A stretch of DNA of 64,000 nucleotides from the NCBI RefSeq assembly GCF_003473485.1, contig NC_053046.1, positions 42,617,832 to 42,681,831 on the forward strand. The letters are read 5' to 3'. A program made the translations under genes and the position numbers. Numbering within the stretch: position 1 is the first letter of the stretch; every line of letters starts with the position of its first letter. Shown here piece after piece: positions 25,395-37,917 of the stretch. The DNA is from Medicago truncatula. Its lineage: Eukaryota > Streptophyta > Magnoliopsida > Fabales > Fabaceae. A model generated the notes under the pieces. The model saw only the letters and a list, made by a program, of their open reading frames with translations, made no database searches and was not told the origin of the DNA.

Positions 25395-26116
25395 TAGGGG
25401 TGTTTGCGGTGCGGTTTAATACAATTTTGAAGCTAAAAGTCATTTGAAACACAAGATAAATAAGTATGCGGTTTGGTTTGGTTCGGTTCGGTTGACTTTT
25501 AAAATAAAATCTGAACCAAACCAAACCAAACCAATGCGGTTTGGATTGGATCTGTTGGTGCGGTTTTGTTAAGATAATAATTTTTTTTTGTTTCCAACAT
25601 TAAAATCAAATTAAAAAGCTAAAACACAACATATTTTCATCAATGTTTTAAATTTCATCCAACATTTCAATTTTATTTTCATCCAACAATGTTTCAAACT
25701 ATGTAGACCAAATTTAAACGCGGACAAAAAGTAATCATATTTTGTAAGAAATATGAAAGACTAAATTTTTTATCACTTTATAAGAGTTCAAGTAATACAT
25801 AAGTACATTTTTGAAAGAAAAAGTACAGAAAAAAGTTAACAAGAGAAAAAATATGTCATTTTATTAAAGTTTCCATTGAGTTTCTATGAGTATTGGTCCA
25901 AGTGATATATATTTAATTAGTGTTTTTCTTATATTGCGGTTCGATTTGGTTTGGTTCGGTTGGTAAAATCATAACCGCAAATCGAACCAAACCATGTGGT
26001 TGAGTAAAAAATTGATCAGAATACATCCGAACCAAATGCGATTTTTTGCAGTTTCGGTTTGGATTGGTTCAGGTTGCGGTTTTTCTATTTGATTGGTTCG
26101 GTTTTGAACACCTCTA
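25395..26116. mobile_element. hAT-like non-autonomous element, 722 bp
   Basis: The left end reads TAGGGGTGTT and the right end AACACCTCTA, inverted with one mismatch. The flanks are gtaattat (25387-25394) and ataattat (26117-26124), 7 of 8 identical. Subterminal regions are full of GGTTTGGTTCGGTT and its complement AACCGAACCAAA, typical of this plant hAT family. No transposase ORF. Confidence 0.7.
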
Positions 26117-27837
26117 ATAATTATATATAAATATGCAGCTTGGAATTTATATTAGTAAATAAAAATGAAAATCTATATTGTAGACAATTTTTTAGATTTA
26201 TGTTTGAGTTTGAAAAAATATTAAAAATATAAAACTTTCGTTTTAAATTTTTAGTCGCAACTCAATCATCACTTCATAGAATGGCTTGAATAGTCACCGT
26301 TTGGGCATTGATTAACCACTGTTGAGTTTTTTTTCTTTTGATACTGATTCACTTTGTATATTTGTAGTGGTCTCCTAGGCACACATTGTGCTTGGGAACT
26401 ACTATTGTGTGGTAATATAATTTTATTTTGACTTGTTAAAAAAAATGACTTGAATAACATAACAATTAGGTCCATTATGTTTACCCTTATAATTTAAGTT
26501 GTTAGCCGAAAAGACATACATATGAATTAAGGTTTAGTTTCTTGTTAAGCAAGAATTAAGGTTTAGTTGATGCCTAATTAGTCGAACAAAGGTCAATCGA
26601 GTGAAAAATAGCTGAATACAAATTAGTCTAATATGTCTCAAGTCCAAACAATTTCACGAATGTTGTGAAGGTGTCAGAATCAAAGGCATAGATGAAGTTG
26701 ATAATCCAACCTCAAAGATTTGTAGTGTGTTGGCTAGAAATATTTTTATTAGGTGTGTCTAATATGAAAAATATTTAGGCACGCGCACAAATACAAACTT
26801 AAATAAAAATTATTTGGTCACTACATTTAACAGAAAATACTTGGGAGGTTTTCTTTTCCCGTACATTGAGAAAATGTAATGAATATGTCAATTGACTTGA
26901 TAAATATGATGCTAGCAACATTGACACACTGATATATGGACTTTTCCTCCTTCACATGTAAATTTTATCTTGTAAGCTGACTCCTTTGATGGTTTTAGAC
27001 ATCAAGTTGCTTAGTCTTTTGCTTTTCGATGTTTTCCTTTTGATAAAAAAAAATCATTTGCACACACAATTAATACAATCACATAAAAATACATATAATT
27101 TAATCAAATTAGAAATATATAGTTTTAATTCCTTTTCTCTTCCTGCATTTTTCATATATATGTGTGCCTAACTAGTGTGCTCAAACACTTGTCATCGTAT
27201 AAAACTTCCTATCATTTAACATCATTTTATCCTTTTTTCTTTTCATTTTTTATTTGTGAGTACCCAAATATTTTTCATCTAAGGTTGTGTTCGATTAAGT
27301 ATTTCTCATATGTTTTTCCCTCGTTATATTTGGTCTATAAATTCGAGCTTTGTCTATAAATGCCCTTGTAAATATCATTTTCAACAAACAATAAAATTGT
27401 CATCTTTACTCGCATTTATCTTTTATCTTTATGCTTTACATTTACTTATGTTTTCTTTAGTTTAATAATTCACCAAAAACCAAACAATCTAGACTTCACA
27501 CTCTTTAAAAGAGTTAATAAACCAACAACTAAGGGACATAATTCCTTCCTTAATTCACTTTTAAGATCTATTAGTCAAGTTATCAACTAATTTTCAAGTT
27601 TAACAAAAAAAAAAAAAGATGATTCTTTTCTTTGCTTAAAATATACAATAATCACATACATCCATCAAATAAAAATATGTAAAATTTTAGAAAACGTCGT
27701 GGATGGACACAACAACAAGGCTCCACATTCATCCCACGTAAAAAACAGTAACGAATTTGGCACAATGTACCTTTTTCAACCGTGCACAATATTGATCACT
27801 GTATGTGTCATGTTCTGTACTTCTGTTCAGTGTGACT

Positions 27838-28008
27838 TGAAATTGTAGAATTTTCAACATCATATACTACAAACAATGCAACTCCAACGTCTCAAACACA
27901 AATGATGCATGCAGAACACTACTTGACTAGTTGACTTGCATGGCACCAATACTTTTAGTCCACACAATCTCAAAATATCTTGGAATATACTAAGAACTAA
28001 ATAAATGT
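27838..28008. repeat. Displaced ABCC upstream segment (copy of 11697-11863)
   Basis: About 170 bp matches 11697-11863 with a few substitutions. It marks the right edge of the RLP+ABCC block 2 and of the inserted ~3 kb. Confidence 0.8.
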
Positions 28009-30068
28009 GTTCATATTGGAGAAGATTATGTCAATCGAGTTTATTAGATTAGTTTATGTTGGAACCGGTGGAAGTGGAGTTTAACACAGAAGAGGCTACA
28101 TTATGACGAATAAATGTTCGAATCTCGACATAAAGAAGTATTTAAATTTAAATGTTCCAATATCATGTTTGATTTTTTTTAAAGTAACTACAATTCTACT
28201 CAAACATAGTATAAAAGGATTTAAAACTAATTCAATCTTTGTTAACGTTGTTTTCGAATACAACTCAAATGTGGATATATCTGTGAATCATTTTTGCAAT
28301 GAGAATGATAAAACACGTCAACTAAACTACTACTTTTTATTTCTTAATCGAAATCTTTAGATAGCCTTAAATAATTAATCTTTAGATATCCTTAAATAAT
28401 TTCTAATAGACAAACAATGAACTAACTTCCATTTGAAAGTTTCAAATTCGAGTTTTGCTAGTGTCCCCCTAAAGTAAATGTAAATAGTGCCCTTTGAAGA
28501 AAGTAAATATAAATACATTTGTAAGCGTTTTTTAAATTCAAATATTTTCCTTCTCTTAAACCGGAGCATCTTTTCCTCACCCTAAGATTTTTTTAGCAAA
28601 AAAACAAGAAAAAGATTAAAAACTTCACATGTATAAAGAAAAATACTATTAAGTTGCTATTTATTATATTCTTTCCAGCGTACATATTATTGGTTAAAAT
28701 TCATTTTTATTCCGCTAAATTAATGTGGGGCCCTTATATTTTAGTCAGATCTAATCAAATTTTAATCAATAATACCATATCTATGCACTGAAAACATACG
28801 TTGAAAAGTGTATTAGTTGACATATAATCTTTGTGGTGAAATGATACTTTGCTGACCTATGACCGGCCCTAGACATAGGCCGGGAGTGCGACGGCCTAGG
28901 GCCTATGCCGGTAAGGGGCCCAATTTTTTTTATATGGGTGAGTATATAAAAAGAACTGGATTTTTTAGTGTTTATATAGTAAAATATACTAACAGGCCCG
29001 AAACATTGACATAAAAGATTGGGCTGAAGTCTGTTATTGTTTTGGCCCTTTTGATGTAATTTGCTATATATACCCCATATAAAACAAAGCTTTCCATTTA
29101 CACCCTTCCAAATAAAAAATTGGACTTTTTGTTCCTAATAATGTGCCAAGAAATTTGTGATATTTTTTGGGGCCCTTTGTTCCTAATAATATGGCTTACT
29201 AATATTTTTTGGGGCCCTTTTGACTGGTTTCCACTGTAACTAGAGAATGTGTTGAGATTTATGTTCGAAGCTGATCATTGTTTTTTTTTTTCCTTTATCA
29301 TTCAACCAAAAGAACTTGAGAAGTGTATGCATATGTTTTTGAGAATTATGTTGGTCACAACCCAAGTAGTAATTATTTGGACACATATAAATTTATACAT
29401 CGCTCAATTATTTTCAATATATATTATTTAATTTTTTTTTTTTTTTTCCATTTATGTGTGTGCTTATGCGGTGTGTCCAAATTATATGACCATATAAGAT
29501 CCTCTTTTCCTTAAAAAAAATCCTCTTTATTTTTCTTTTCTTTTCAAATAACATGTATTAGTGGCAATGACATTTGACTACATGACATACACATTAGCAA
29601 TAAAGTTCAACATATGACGAAAATCTTCAAAGTATAGATTGAGTCTTTTGTGGCCTATATGACAACATCACTGTCTAAAACTTCGTCTAACAATAAGTCG
29701 TTATTCTAATATTTTTACGTTCTAACAAGTGTTGTCAATCGATATATACCATAAGATTAACGTACTTATTATCTTGTTGTTTGTCAAAAATGTTAGAAGA
29801 ATGTACGTACTATATATAAATATGATTCTAAGGTAATATGAAGTGAAATTTTGATTTACTTGTTTGTTAGAGCCGGCCTAAGCAACGGTAATACATATGA
29901 GATGAAAATGAAAGATTCAACATTACACTTAATTACAATCATACAAAGTTAAGTTTTAGCCGTTTCTAAATATTTTCTCTCAATAATCAAGACAATGGCA
30001 CAACGACAATAACACAGATGGTTACAGCTACAAATGCTTCTATGAAATATTAATTTACTATAAACTAA
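28009..30068. other. Gene-free AT-rich stretch with a decayed GGCC-rich element
   Basis: No gene is supported. 28860-29230 stands out: it begins with a GC-rich palindromic patch (ccggccctag, ggcctagggcc) and has several ggggccc(t)ttt motifs separated by ~80-150 bases, like the remnant of a DNA transposon. A related agccggccta motif occurs at about 29872. Borders could not be fixed. Confidence 0.45.
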
Positions 30069-30392
30069 GGGTTTGTTTGGTTTGCAAAACAGCAAGTATT
30101 GAACAGAACAGTACAACACAAGGTAGAACAGCACAGGACAAAAATTTAATGGCATTGAGTAATTTTTTGTTTTATACGATTTTTGAGGGACAAAATGTTA
30201 TTTTGATATTTTAGACAACTTGTACGTGGAACAAAAAGTTGTGCTCTGGTTTGGTGAGGGACAAAAATATGAGTTTTTTCTTGTCCCTTGCCTCCAGTTT
30301 GTCCTGTACCTGAAACAGTTTTACAAATCAAATACTAAACAACTAGAGTTGTTCTGTCATGTCCTTCATTTTTTAGCAAATCAAACGCACCC
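30069..30392. mobile_element. PIF/Harbinger (Tourist-like) MITE, 324 bp
   Basis: The left end GGGTTTGTTTGGTTTGC and the right end GCAAATCAAACGCACCC are imperfect inverted repeats. The flanks are TAA (30066-30068) and TAA (30393-30395), the usual 3-bp target duplication. The ORF crossing it (30220-30600) is not a gene. Confidence 0.75.
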
Positions 30393-30616
30393 TAATAGTT
30401 CTATGAAATTTATTTTACTTTACTTAAAGTTGAATAAATACAAAAGATGGATAGTGTTTCATTATTTTCTATATCGAGTAAAACTATCAAATATGAGAAC
30501 TTATGGCGTTCTTGTAACAAAAAAAAAAAAAAGAATTTATGGCGTTCTGTTTATAGGTGGGGATCCACTAAAACAATCATCCAAGAGCTTGGATTTTTAA
30601 CTTTTCTTGGCTAATC

Positions 30617-31296
30617 TTGTTAAATATATTTTTGATACTTATAAATATGTCAACTTTTAATTTTAGTTTTTTTAAAATTATTTTTTAACTTTTAGTTCCT
30701 TAAAAGTTTGAGAAATGATATTTATACAATCATTTTTTGACAACTTTTAAACAACTTTATCTCTCATACTCACATTATATTCTTATTCTCTCTCTTCATT
30801 TTTCTCTCTCCATTGTTTTTAACCAATGAAAAGAGAGAAAAATGAGGTTGTCATGAAAGTTGTTAGCAAATGGTTGTTCAAATATTATTGCTCTAAAAGT
30901 TTTTCATCTTTACTTTTGGTCTCTCATTTAAAGTAAACTCATATGTAAAATTCATATTTTTGAATAAATTTTTTAATATTATTATAATCTCTCCCAAAAA
31001 TAATTAGAACTTTTTAACAAAACATGAATTAAATATGAATTTTTATATTTTTTGTGGTTAAAATTTCATATTTAATTTATGTTTTGTTAAAAAATTCTAT
31101 TTTTTTTTTTTGGGAGAGATTTTTTAAATTTTTACATTTTTCTGCACAATTTCATTAAAAAATACAAAAATTTACTTAAAAATAGGGATAAAAAATAGTG
31201 ATTGAAAATTTTATAGGGATTAAAATTTGAAGGAAATTTTTAGAGAGACTAAAATGAAAAGTTGATATAATGAGACCAAAAACATATTTAAAACTT
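30617..31296. mobile_element. Long-TIR legume MITE-like element with internal hairpin
   Basis: The left part (ttaaatatatttttgatac, atgtcaactttt) and the right part (aaaagttgata, gaccaaaaacatatttaa) are inverted copies of each other. Inside, 30987-31039 and about 31069-31120 form a second inverted pair beginning atctctcccaaaaa and ending tttttgggagagat. Borders are approximate and no target duplication was fixed. Confidence 0.55.
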
Positions 31297-33703
31297 TTCT
31301 TAGTTAATTGAACGATACGGTTATGATTTATTGTTGATGCCAATTAAATGTAGTCAAATTGAGTGTACCAAAAATAAAAATGTAGTCAAATTGATATATT
31401 TAAATAAATGTAAATAATTTATTTTTTCTTTTTCGATTACAAGAGACTCAAGATCAAAGAAAATCAAATACAACTTCACATGCTAATAATGTTCATACAT
31501 AATCAATGAAAAAATCCTTCGCATGCACCAACACATCCACACACACATTAACTTCACTATAAACGTGAAGTGATAGACTCAAAACTTCTCATCCTTCAGA
31601 TAAGTTAAAAAAATTGTCATTAGAGCACATGTTAATAAAGTAGAGGTAATGATCTTTTTGGAAATATATGCCTTGAATCTCTTAAAAGTATAAGAATTAT
31701 TTTTTAGTACAAAAATTTTATTTGTAAATCTCTTAACTTATGCTCTTAAGATATATGTTTGCAGATTTCTAAGTTAAAAATATATATATGATCACATGTA
31801 GGAATAAATTATATCATTTTTTTTAAGCACAATTTCTTTTTCATTAATCCACATTACATTCGTTTATTAAAAAGTAAAATATTGAATTTATAAGAGAGGT
31901 GACACATTAACCTAATGTCTTAAGGATTTTGGATGGAGACGTGACATCTTTCTCTTATGATTTTGAAACATTGGAGTCGTTCTTTGTTTCCGTCGAATGA
32001 GATGATATTTTCCCTTAGACATTGGTCATCTAACAAGGTAAGTCACCCACTAAGTTTTCCTAAAACCTAGGAATGCGTCTTTATTGACATCATCGTCTTA
32101 AATATTATTATTTTTGTTAACAATTCTTTAAAAGTTTTATACCAAAAAGCAAATTATACAAAGCAACTAGCCAAATGGTACAAACTATAGAAACATGGTT
32201 GCAACATAACTTTACTCATATTTGTTTTTGGGTCGTCATGCAATGATACAAGATGCTACAAGACATGTCCCCGCGGCTGAAACAATAAACAAGGAAAAGA
32301 AAAAGATTAAAGAAACTCTACTGAGATATATTTTTGTATTAGAAAAAATATGATGTGAGGAGTAGATTTTGTCTTAATTTTCTTATGCATTAACATGTCA
32401 TCATTTCTCTATTTTGTATAGTGATAAACTTCATTAGATTAGATATAGTGCATTTTTTAACAGCATCAATGTAGACAAATTTTACTCATCTTCTATAAAA
32501 GGTTGTAAAAGGCCTACACTACCATGTGCTATACAACTGGACCAAAACAAAATATAAGACAAAGTTTCAATTATACAAATTAAATAAATAGATTTAAGAA
32601 TTACGGTGCATATCATATGGTGTTAATTTGGTAGAGATGTTTGATTATACAATTTGAAATGCTTTAGCCAAAAAAGATACATCATTCACCAAAAGCCTTA
32701 TTTTACCTTGAAAAATATTTCTATATATGACCCAAGCCTAAATTTTTGTGATGTGTATTAGTACATCATACATTCATCATCATACTCTAGCATGCCTAGA
32801 GTAGAACAACCAATTTCCAACCCTATTTATCTTAATCTCATTGTACATAATTTATTTTTGCTCAAAAAACATTATTAACTCTAAATATCAACATCGTACA
32901 TATGGAACCACAAATAAATTTTCAACATGATGATCTAGACTTTTCAGGTTCAATTGTTTGGCCACATTATTGCTTTCATTTAAGTTGAAAGTATGTACCA
33001 AATTGTTTGTAGTCTCACCTACATACCTACTGAAATATACAATGCCTAATTGCTTATAGTAATATTTAATTTTTTGATAATTATAATATAATTTATAATT
33101 AAAATTACATGGAAATGAGGTTTTAAATGATAAGTCATGTAAGCAATGTCACGTAAGCTCCATGTCATTAATGAGCATGTCACATCATCCTAAGAGTTAA
33201 TAATATGTTTTGCTCTCAAGTTAACCAAACTATTTTTGAATTTTTTTTGGCGTAAATGCAATTTTGATCCCCTATTTTTAAAATTGTTAATTTTTGATAC
33301 CCTTTTTCTAAAACATGTTTTTCATCCTCCTATTTAAAAAGTCAACTAATATTTTTGGTCCCCTCCCCATGTCATTTTAATTACAAATTATATTACAATT
33401 ATCAAAAAAATTAAATAACTAATTATTATTGAAATTAAAAAAGAATTGGGGGAACAAAATTAGAAACCGTAATTCGTTCTTATTCTCAAATTGAAAAAAT
33501 TTAACGTAGAGAAAATAAGTGAGTGATTTCAGGTTTCCTACAATTCTCTTTGTCTTCCTCGGTGATAGTTTTGGTTTCATAGGAACTAATTTTCCAATAA
33601 AAAAACTCATTTTAAAAACAAATGTACGGGTACATGTACCATATAGAAATCATCTTAATAAATAAATAAACAAGTTGGTAGAGTTTCATGCATGAATATA
33701 CTC
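31297..33703. other. Gene-free AT-rich intergenic region upstream of the P450
   Basis: 2.4 kb without a supportable gene. 33250-33380 contains phrases such as caattttgatcccc and tttttgatacccttttt, typical of fragments of common legume MITEs. Otherwise nothing is seen. Confidence 0.5.
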
Positions 33704-33725
33704 TATATATACTCCATATATAGAT
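33704..33725 (+). promoter_or_regulatory. TATA region of the P450 gene
   Basis: TATATATA at 33704-33711 and TATATAG at about 33717-33723 lie 65-85 bases before the ATG at 33790, fitting a start site near 33735-33750. An RY-type CATGCATG is just upstream (33688-33695). Prediction only. Confidence 0.5.
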
Positions 33726-33789
33726 ACAAGCCTGCCATGAATCACACACATATCACCATTTGCTCTCTCCTTCTATATACATTTTCCTC

Positions 33790-36740
33790 ATGGAACATCC
33801 CAGCTTATCATTCTTACCCTTCCTTTTATTTTCAACAAGTTTCATTCTTTTCCTCACACAAATTCTAAAATTGGTAAAAAGAATATTAAGAGTCACAACC
33901 AAAGTACAAAAAAATGTTCTTCCACCTGGACCATGGACCCTTCCTATCATAGGAAGCATACACCACCTTATTGGCTCTCTACCTCATCATAGTTTAAGAA
34001 CATTATCCAAAATCTATGGCCCTATCATGCACCTAAAACTAGGTGAAGTATCAACCATAGTAATTTCTTCACCTGAACTTGCCAAAGAGATTTTAAAAAC
34101 CTATGATACCATTTTTGCTCAAAGGCCACACCAAATTGGTGCAGACATCATGTGTTATGGTTCGACCGACATCGCCACGGCACCTTATGGTACCTATTGG
34201 AAACAATTAAGAAGATTATGTTCACAAGAGCTTCTTTGTACAAAACGTGTGAGATCATTCCAATCAATTAGAGAAGAAGAGGTATCAAATTTAATAAAAT
34301 GTATTTCTAATAACATTGGATCATGTATTAACCTTAGTGAAAAAGTTGCTTGCATGACAAGTTCAATTACTTCAAGGGCAGCTTTTGGTAAAATATGCAA
34401 AGATCAACAAGAGTTTATTTTGTTGATTAAGAAACTTGTAAAAATTGCTGAAGGTTTCATTATTATTGATTTGTTTCCTTCTCAAAAGTGGTTACATGTG
34501 ATTAGTGGAATGAAGCCTAAATTGGAGGAGTTGCATAGAAAATTTGATAATATTATTGAAAATATCATAAAGGAGGCTGTGATGACAAAGAAAGTTGAAG
34601 GAGAAACAATAGAGGGTTTTCTCTCTGTCCTTCTTAGGATTAAAGATCATGATGAGGCCCTTGAGTGTCCTTTGACAATCGACAATATCAAAGCTGTAAT
34701 TTTGGTAAGTTATATTGTGTTTTCCTTTCAAACTTTTATTGCATATACATTATGGTATTTTTTCTTATTACATATTCATTATGATATTAGAATGTAAAAG
34801 ATACGAGGACAAGTTTAATTTCATAGAGTATGTGTGATCAGGTTTCTATATGGACATCATTACAAAATACACACTTTAGCACACATGATAATATTGTGTA
34901 GATGATAATCTGTTCGATAAAATGAGCAATAATAAATAGGGTAAGCAGTAAGCACTACTAGAACATGAGTGTGTGGATTAGAACCAACAACACTCATTTT
35001 ATCTCTCCATTTTTTTTGAAGATCATTAACTACTATATAATAAAAATGAGCATGTATATGTCTTTGTATAAAGGGTCATACTAACCGTGATCTAATGGCC
35101 CTACAATTCCTAAATTTTATACTGAAAAATTTGCCTTTTATTATTTCAATAATAAGTTGATTACACAATTTTCAAGATAAATTTTCTACTTTGAACTTCT
35201 TAAATTATAGTATATCGGAGAAATATTCTTAAATATATATTTTATTAGAAATTATGATTATTTTTTTTAACAGGAACAAGTACTTAATAATACTTCCTCC
35301 ATTCCAAAACATTTTTATTTTTAGCATTTAAAATTTGTTTCAAAATATTGAGTTCTTTTTCATATCCAAGAAATATACTTGACTATTTTTTTTTTCAAAT
35401 ATATGTTCACTGTTATCAGACACTCGTTAGTTAGACCGTTAAATGTTTTTGAATTAAAGGAAAGGTATATTGGAAATACAAGTATCAATTAGAATAAAAA
35501 TGTTAAAATTGTTATGTCGGACGTCGTGATCGGGGTTCAAATCCCCTTACTCCTTCACTCTTGTGTCTAAATTTTCAATGAATATTATTTCGTCTATCTA
35601 ACTAGAAAAAATGGTTATAATAGTGACCAAATTTGATGTCTAGTTTTTGCTTATTATAGTCATTAGAGGAGTACCTCTTAATAGTAATTACTTCATTTGT
35701 AGTAATTGTTGGAAGAATTGTGTCTCTTTTACAAAGCTTATGAACTTTAGAATTTCACGTCTCTTCAGAGAAGATAGTGTTTTTTATCCTGATAAGTTGG
35801 CTAGTATTGGTTTATAAGCTAGGGATTCATTTACTTGGTTTAATTATTTACCCCCTTGTATTAATGTAAGTCATTTTTTTAAGAGGAATATTCTTTCAAA
35901 TATTAGGTTCTATTGATCTTGCCCAAAGTTTGATTTGGTCCTATTAATTCCAAAACATATGGATATATAAAACAAATGGAATTGTTGTGTTGCTTTTGTT
36001 ATGACCAGAAGGCTCTATGCATATATCCATAACACATATGCAGTTCTCTTAATTTAATCACCACTAAAAATGAAAAGTTGGCTAATTAATTTGAGCTCAT
36101 TTTCATGCTATAGGACATGTTTGTTGCTGGAAGTGATACATCATTAGCGATTATAGAATGGGCTATTTCAGAAATGCTGAAAAACCCAACAACAATGATC
36201 AAAGCCCAACAAGAAGTAAGAGAACATTTTGGCAGCAAAGGATACATTGATGAAACATCTCTTCAAGGACTGAAATATTTGAAAGCAGTCATCAAAGAAA
36301 CACTAAGATTGCACCCTCCTTTCCCTCTTCTTCTCCCTAGAGAATGCAGAGAAACTTGTGAGATTAAAGGCTACACAATACATGCCGGAAACAAAGTGAT
36401 AGTAAATGCATGGGCGATTGGAAGAGATCCAAAGTATTGGAGTGAACCGGAAAAGTTTATTCCGGAGAGATTTTTGGAGAGTTCAATTGATTATAAAGGT
36501 TCTAATATTGAATACATACCGTTCGGTGCTGGTAGGAGAATTTGTCCCGGTATTTTGTTTGGTGTGTCTAGTATTGAACTATCTCTTGCACAACTTCTTT
36601 ACCATTTTAACTGGGAACTTCCTAGTGGATTAACCATGGAGAATCTAGAAATGTCTGAAGCAATGAGTTCATCATCAAGAAGAAAAATTGATTTGATACT
36701 AGTTCCCGTTTCTTGTTACGATCATGTACCTGCTTTGTAA
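33790..36740 (+). CDS. Cytochrome P450, CYP71 clan (CYP71D-like), intact
   Basis: Exons 33790-34704 and 36114-36740 with a phase-0 GT-AG intron of 1409 bp at the position typical of CYP71 genes; 513 aa, the usual length. The start ATG gives MEHPSLSFLPFLLF, an ER membrane anchor; a frame upstream of it (33760) lacks ATG. In order: proline hinge PPGPWTLPIIGS; I-helix AGSDTS (310-315); K-helix KETLR (E367, R370); PERF (422-425); haem loop FGAGRRICPG (442-451) with the iron-ligating Cys449. These P450s oxidise small molecules (terpenoids, phenolics, alkaloids) in the ER with a P450 reductase. The substrate is not predictable. A decayed relative lies at 1497-2718. The subfamily call rests on overall resemblance only. 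Confidence 0.92.
35291..35508. mobile_element. MITE-like sequence in the P450 intron
   Basis: The left end acttcctccattccaaaac followed by atttttatttttag resembles, inverted, the right part attagaataaaaatgtt. Such cctccattccaaaa ends mark mariner/Stowaway-type MITEs. Borders and target duplication are not certain. Confidence 0.4.
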
Positions 36741-37917
36741 GGGATTTGGATGGACCGTAGTCACTGTTTTGATGAACACTATTAATGTGAACCATTGGAT
36801 ATGTTGGATTCATAATCATGGTTGTTGATTTACTTGGTTTACAAAGATAGGAAAAAAAAGTGCATGTGAAGAGTTAACTATTGTGTGAAAGATGAGAATT
36901 TGAGTCACTATGACTGAGTAATGAATCATGTTTGTATAGAGCAGCAACTACTTGTGTTAGACTGAGATTGTGATGTTATATATGCGTTCATTAAAATATA
37001 TTCTGTATACATTGTTGTACAATGAGAAAGTCTTTCTACTTCATTGTCAAATCTTTCAAGTGTTGATAAAATGAGAAACTAGGCCATCTCAGAAATGCTG
37101 AAAAATCGAAGATTATTAAGTAAATTTTTAGTAGCAGGAAATCTACTAGCCAAACAATTCTTGAAATATATCATGGTTGTAGGGTAGCCAAACTTACCTC
37201 TCAATGATTTTATTAAATTTCAGAATATTTTTGTTTGCATTTTATCAAAATCAAGTTTCATCCCAAAAGCAAATGTGATTAGAAGTAATGAACTAGAGAT
37301 TTAGTAGTGAGTTAAGAACTTAACAGTAAGTTTATCTATAGACTTGTTTTTAAAATAGAAAAGTTAAACCAAACATAACACTTCAAACTCAATTGTCACC
37401 AAAATTACTTTAGCCATATCAGAATCAGCTTTACATACACTTTTCCAAAACATTCATCAATTGCTTTTGAGCTAACCAATTATCATTTCCAGTCATTTTG
37501 CTTATGAGAATATCAAGCAAACAGATATATAACGGTTCTGACACATGACAACATCTGTTCCACTTAAGATTTCTAGTTCAAAACCTGTAGGATTTTTTTG
37601 CAATTACAGAAGTATACAAGTTTTTATATATGCTATATAACTCATGGCTGCATTCATGATATATACACTATACGCATGATCAAACAAACATAATAGATAG
37701 CAAGTGAACATTTAGTTAAATAAAGTAGGCCTAGATACAAATGTAACATGGCCCCATGTCCATAATATACAATCTAACATTTGAATATACTTTCAAAACT
37801 AATAACTAACATGAGTTAATTGTTCATTAAAACCTAACAAAAGGTCATGGCTAACAAGGATACTATAATTTTATAGCCTATTTACCTTAGATAATAGTTC
37901 AATCCTGCACTGTCTAC
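36741..37917. other. Intergenic region with a tiny P450 exon-2 remnant
   Basis: The 3' flanks of the P450 (plus strand) and the coiled-coil gene (minus strand) converge here. 37081-37107 (ggccatctcagaaatgctga and on) matches P450 exon 2 at about 36161-36187 with few differences, then stops. No other gene is seen. Confidence 0.55.

Larger units (their letters stand above)
24849..27837. other. ~3.0-kb sequence inserted into the ABCC-C upstream region
   Basis: In copy A the bases matching 24848 and 27838 are adjacent (around 11690). Here ~2.99 kb intervenes. It contains an internal short-repeat patch (24901-25080), an hAT-like element (25395-26116) and AT-rich sequence without a credible gene. 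No matching terminal repeats or clear target duplication were found at the outer ends, so a single transposon is not proven; serial insertion or a deletion in copy A are alternatives. Confidence 0.6.

Noticed and set aside
35520-35570. tRNA-like ggggttcaaatcccc stem-loop in the P450 intron
   Set aside because: Only a T-arm/B-box-like piece; no A box, acceptor stem or anticodon arm. At most a repeat fragment.
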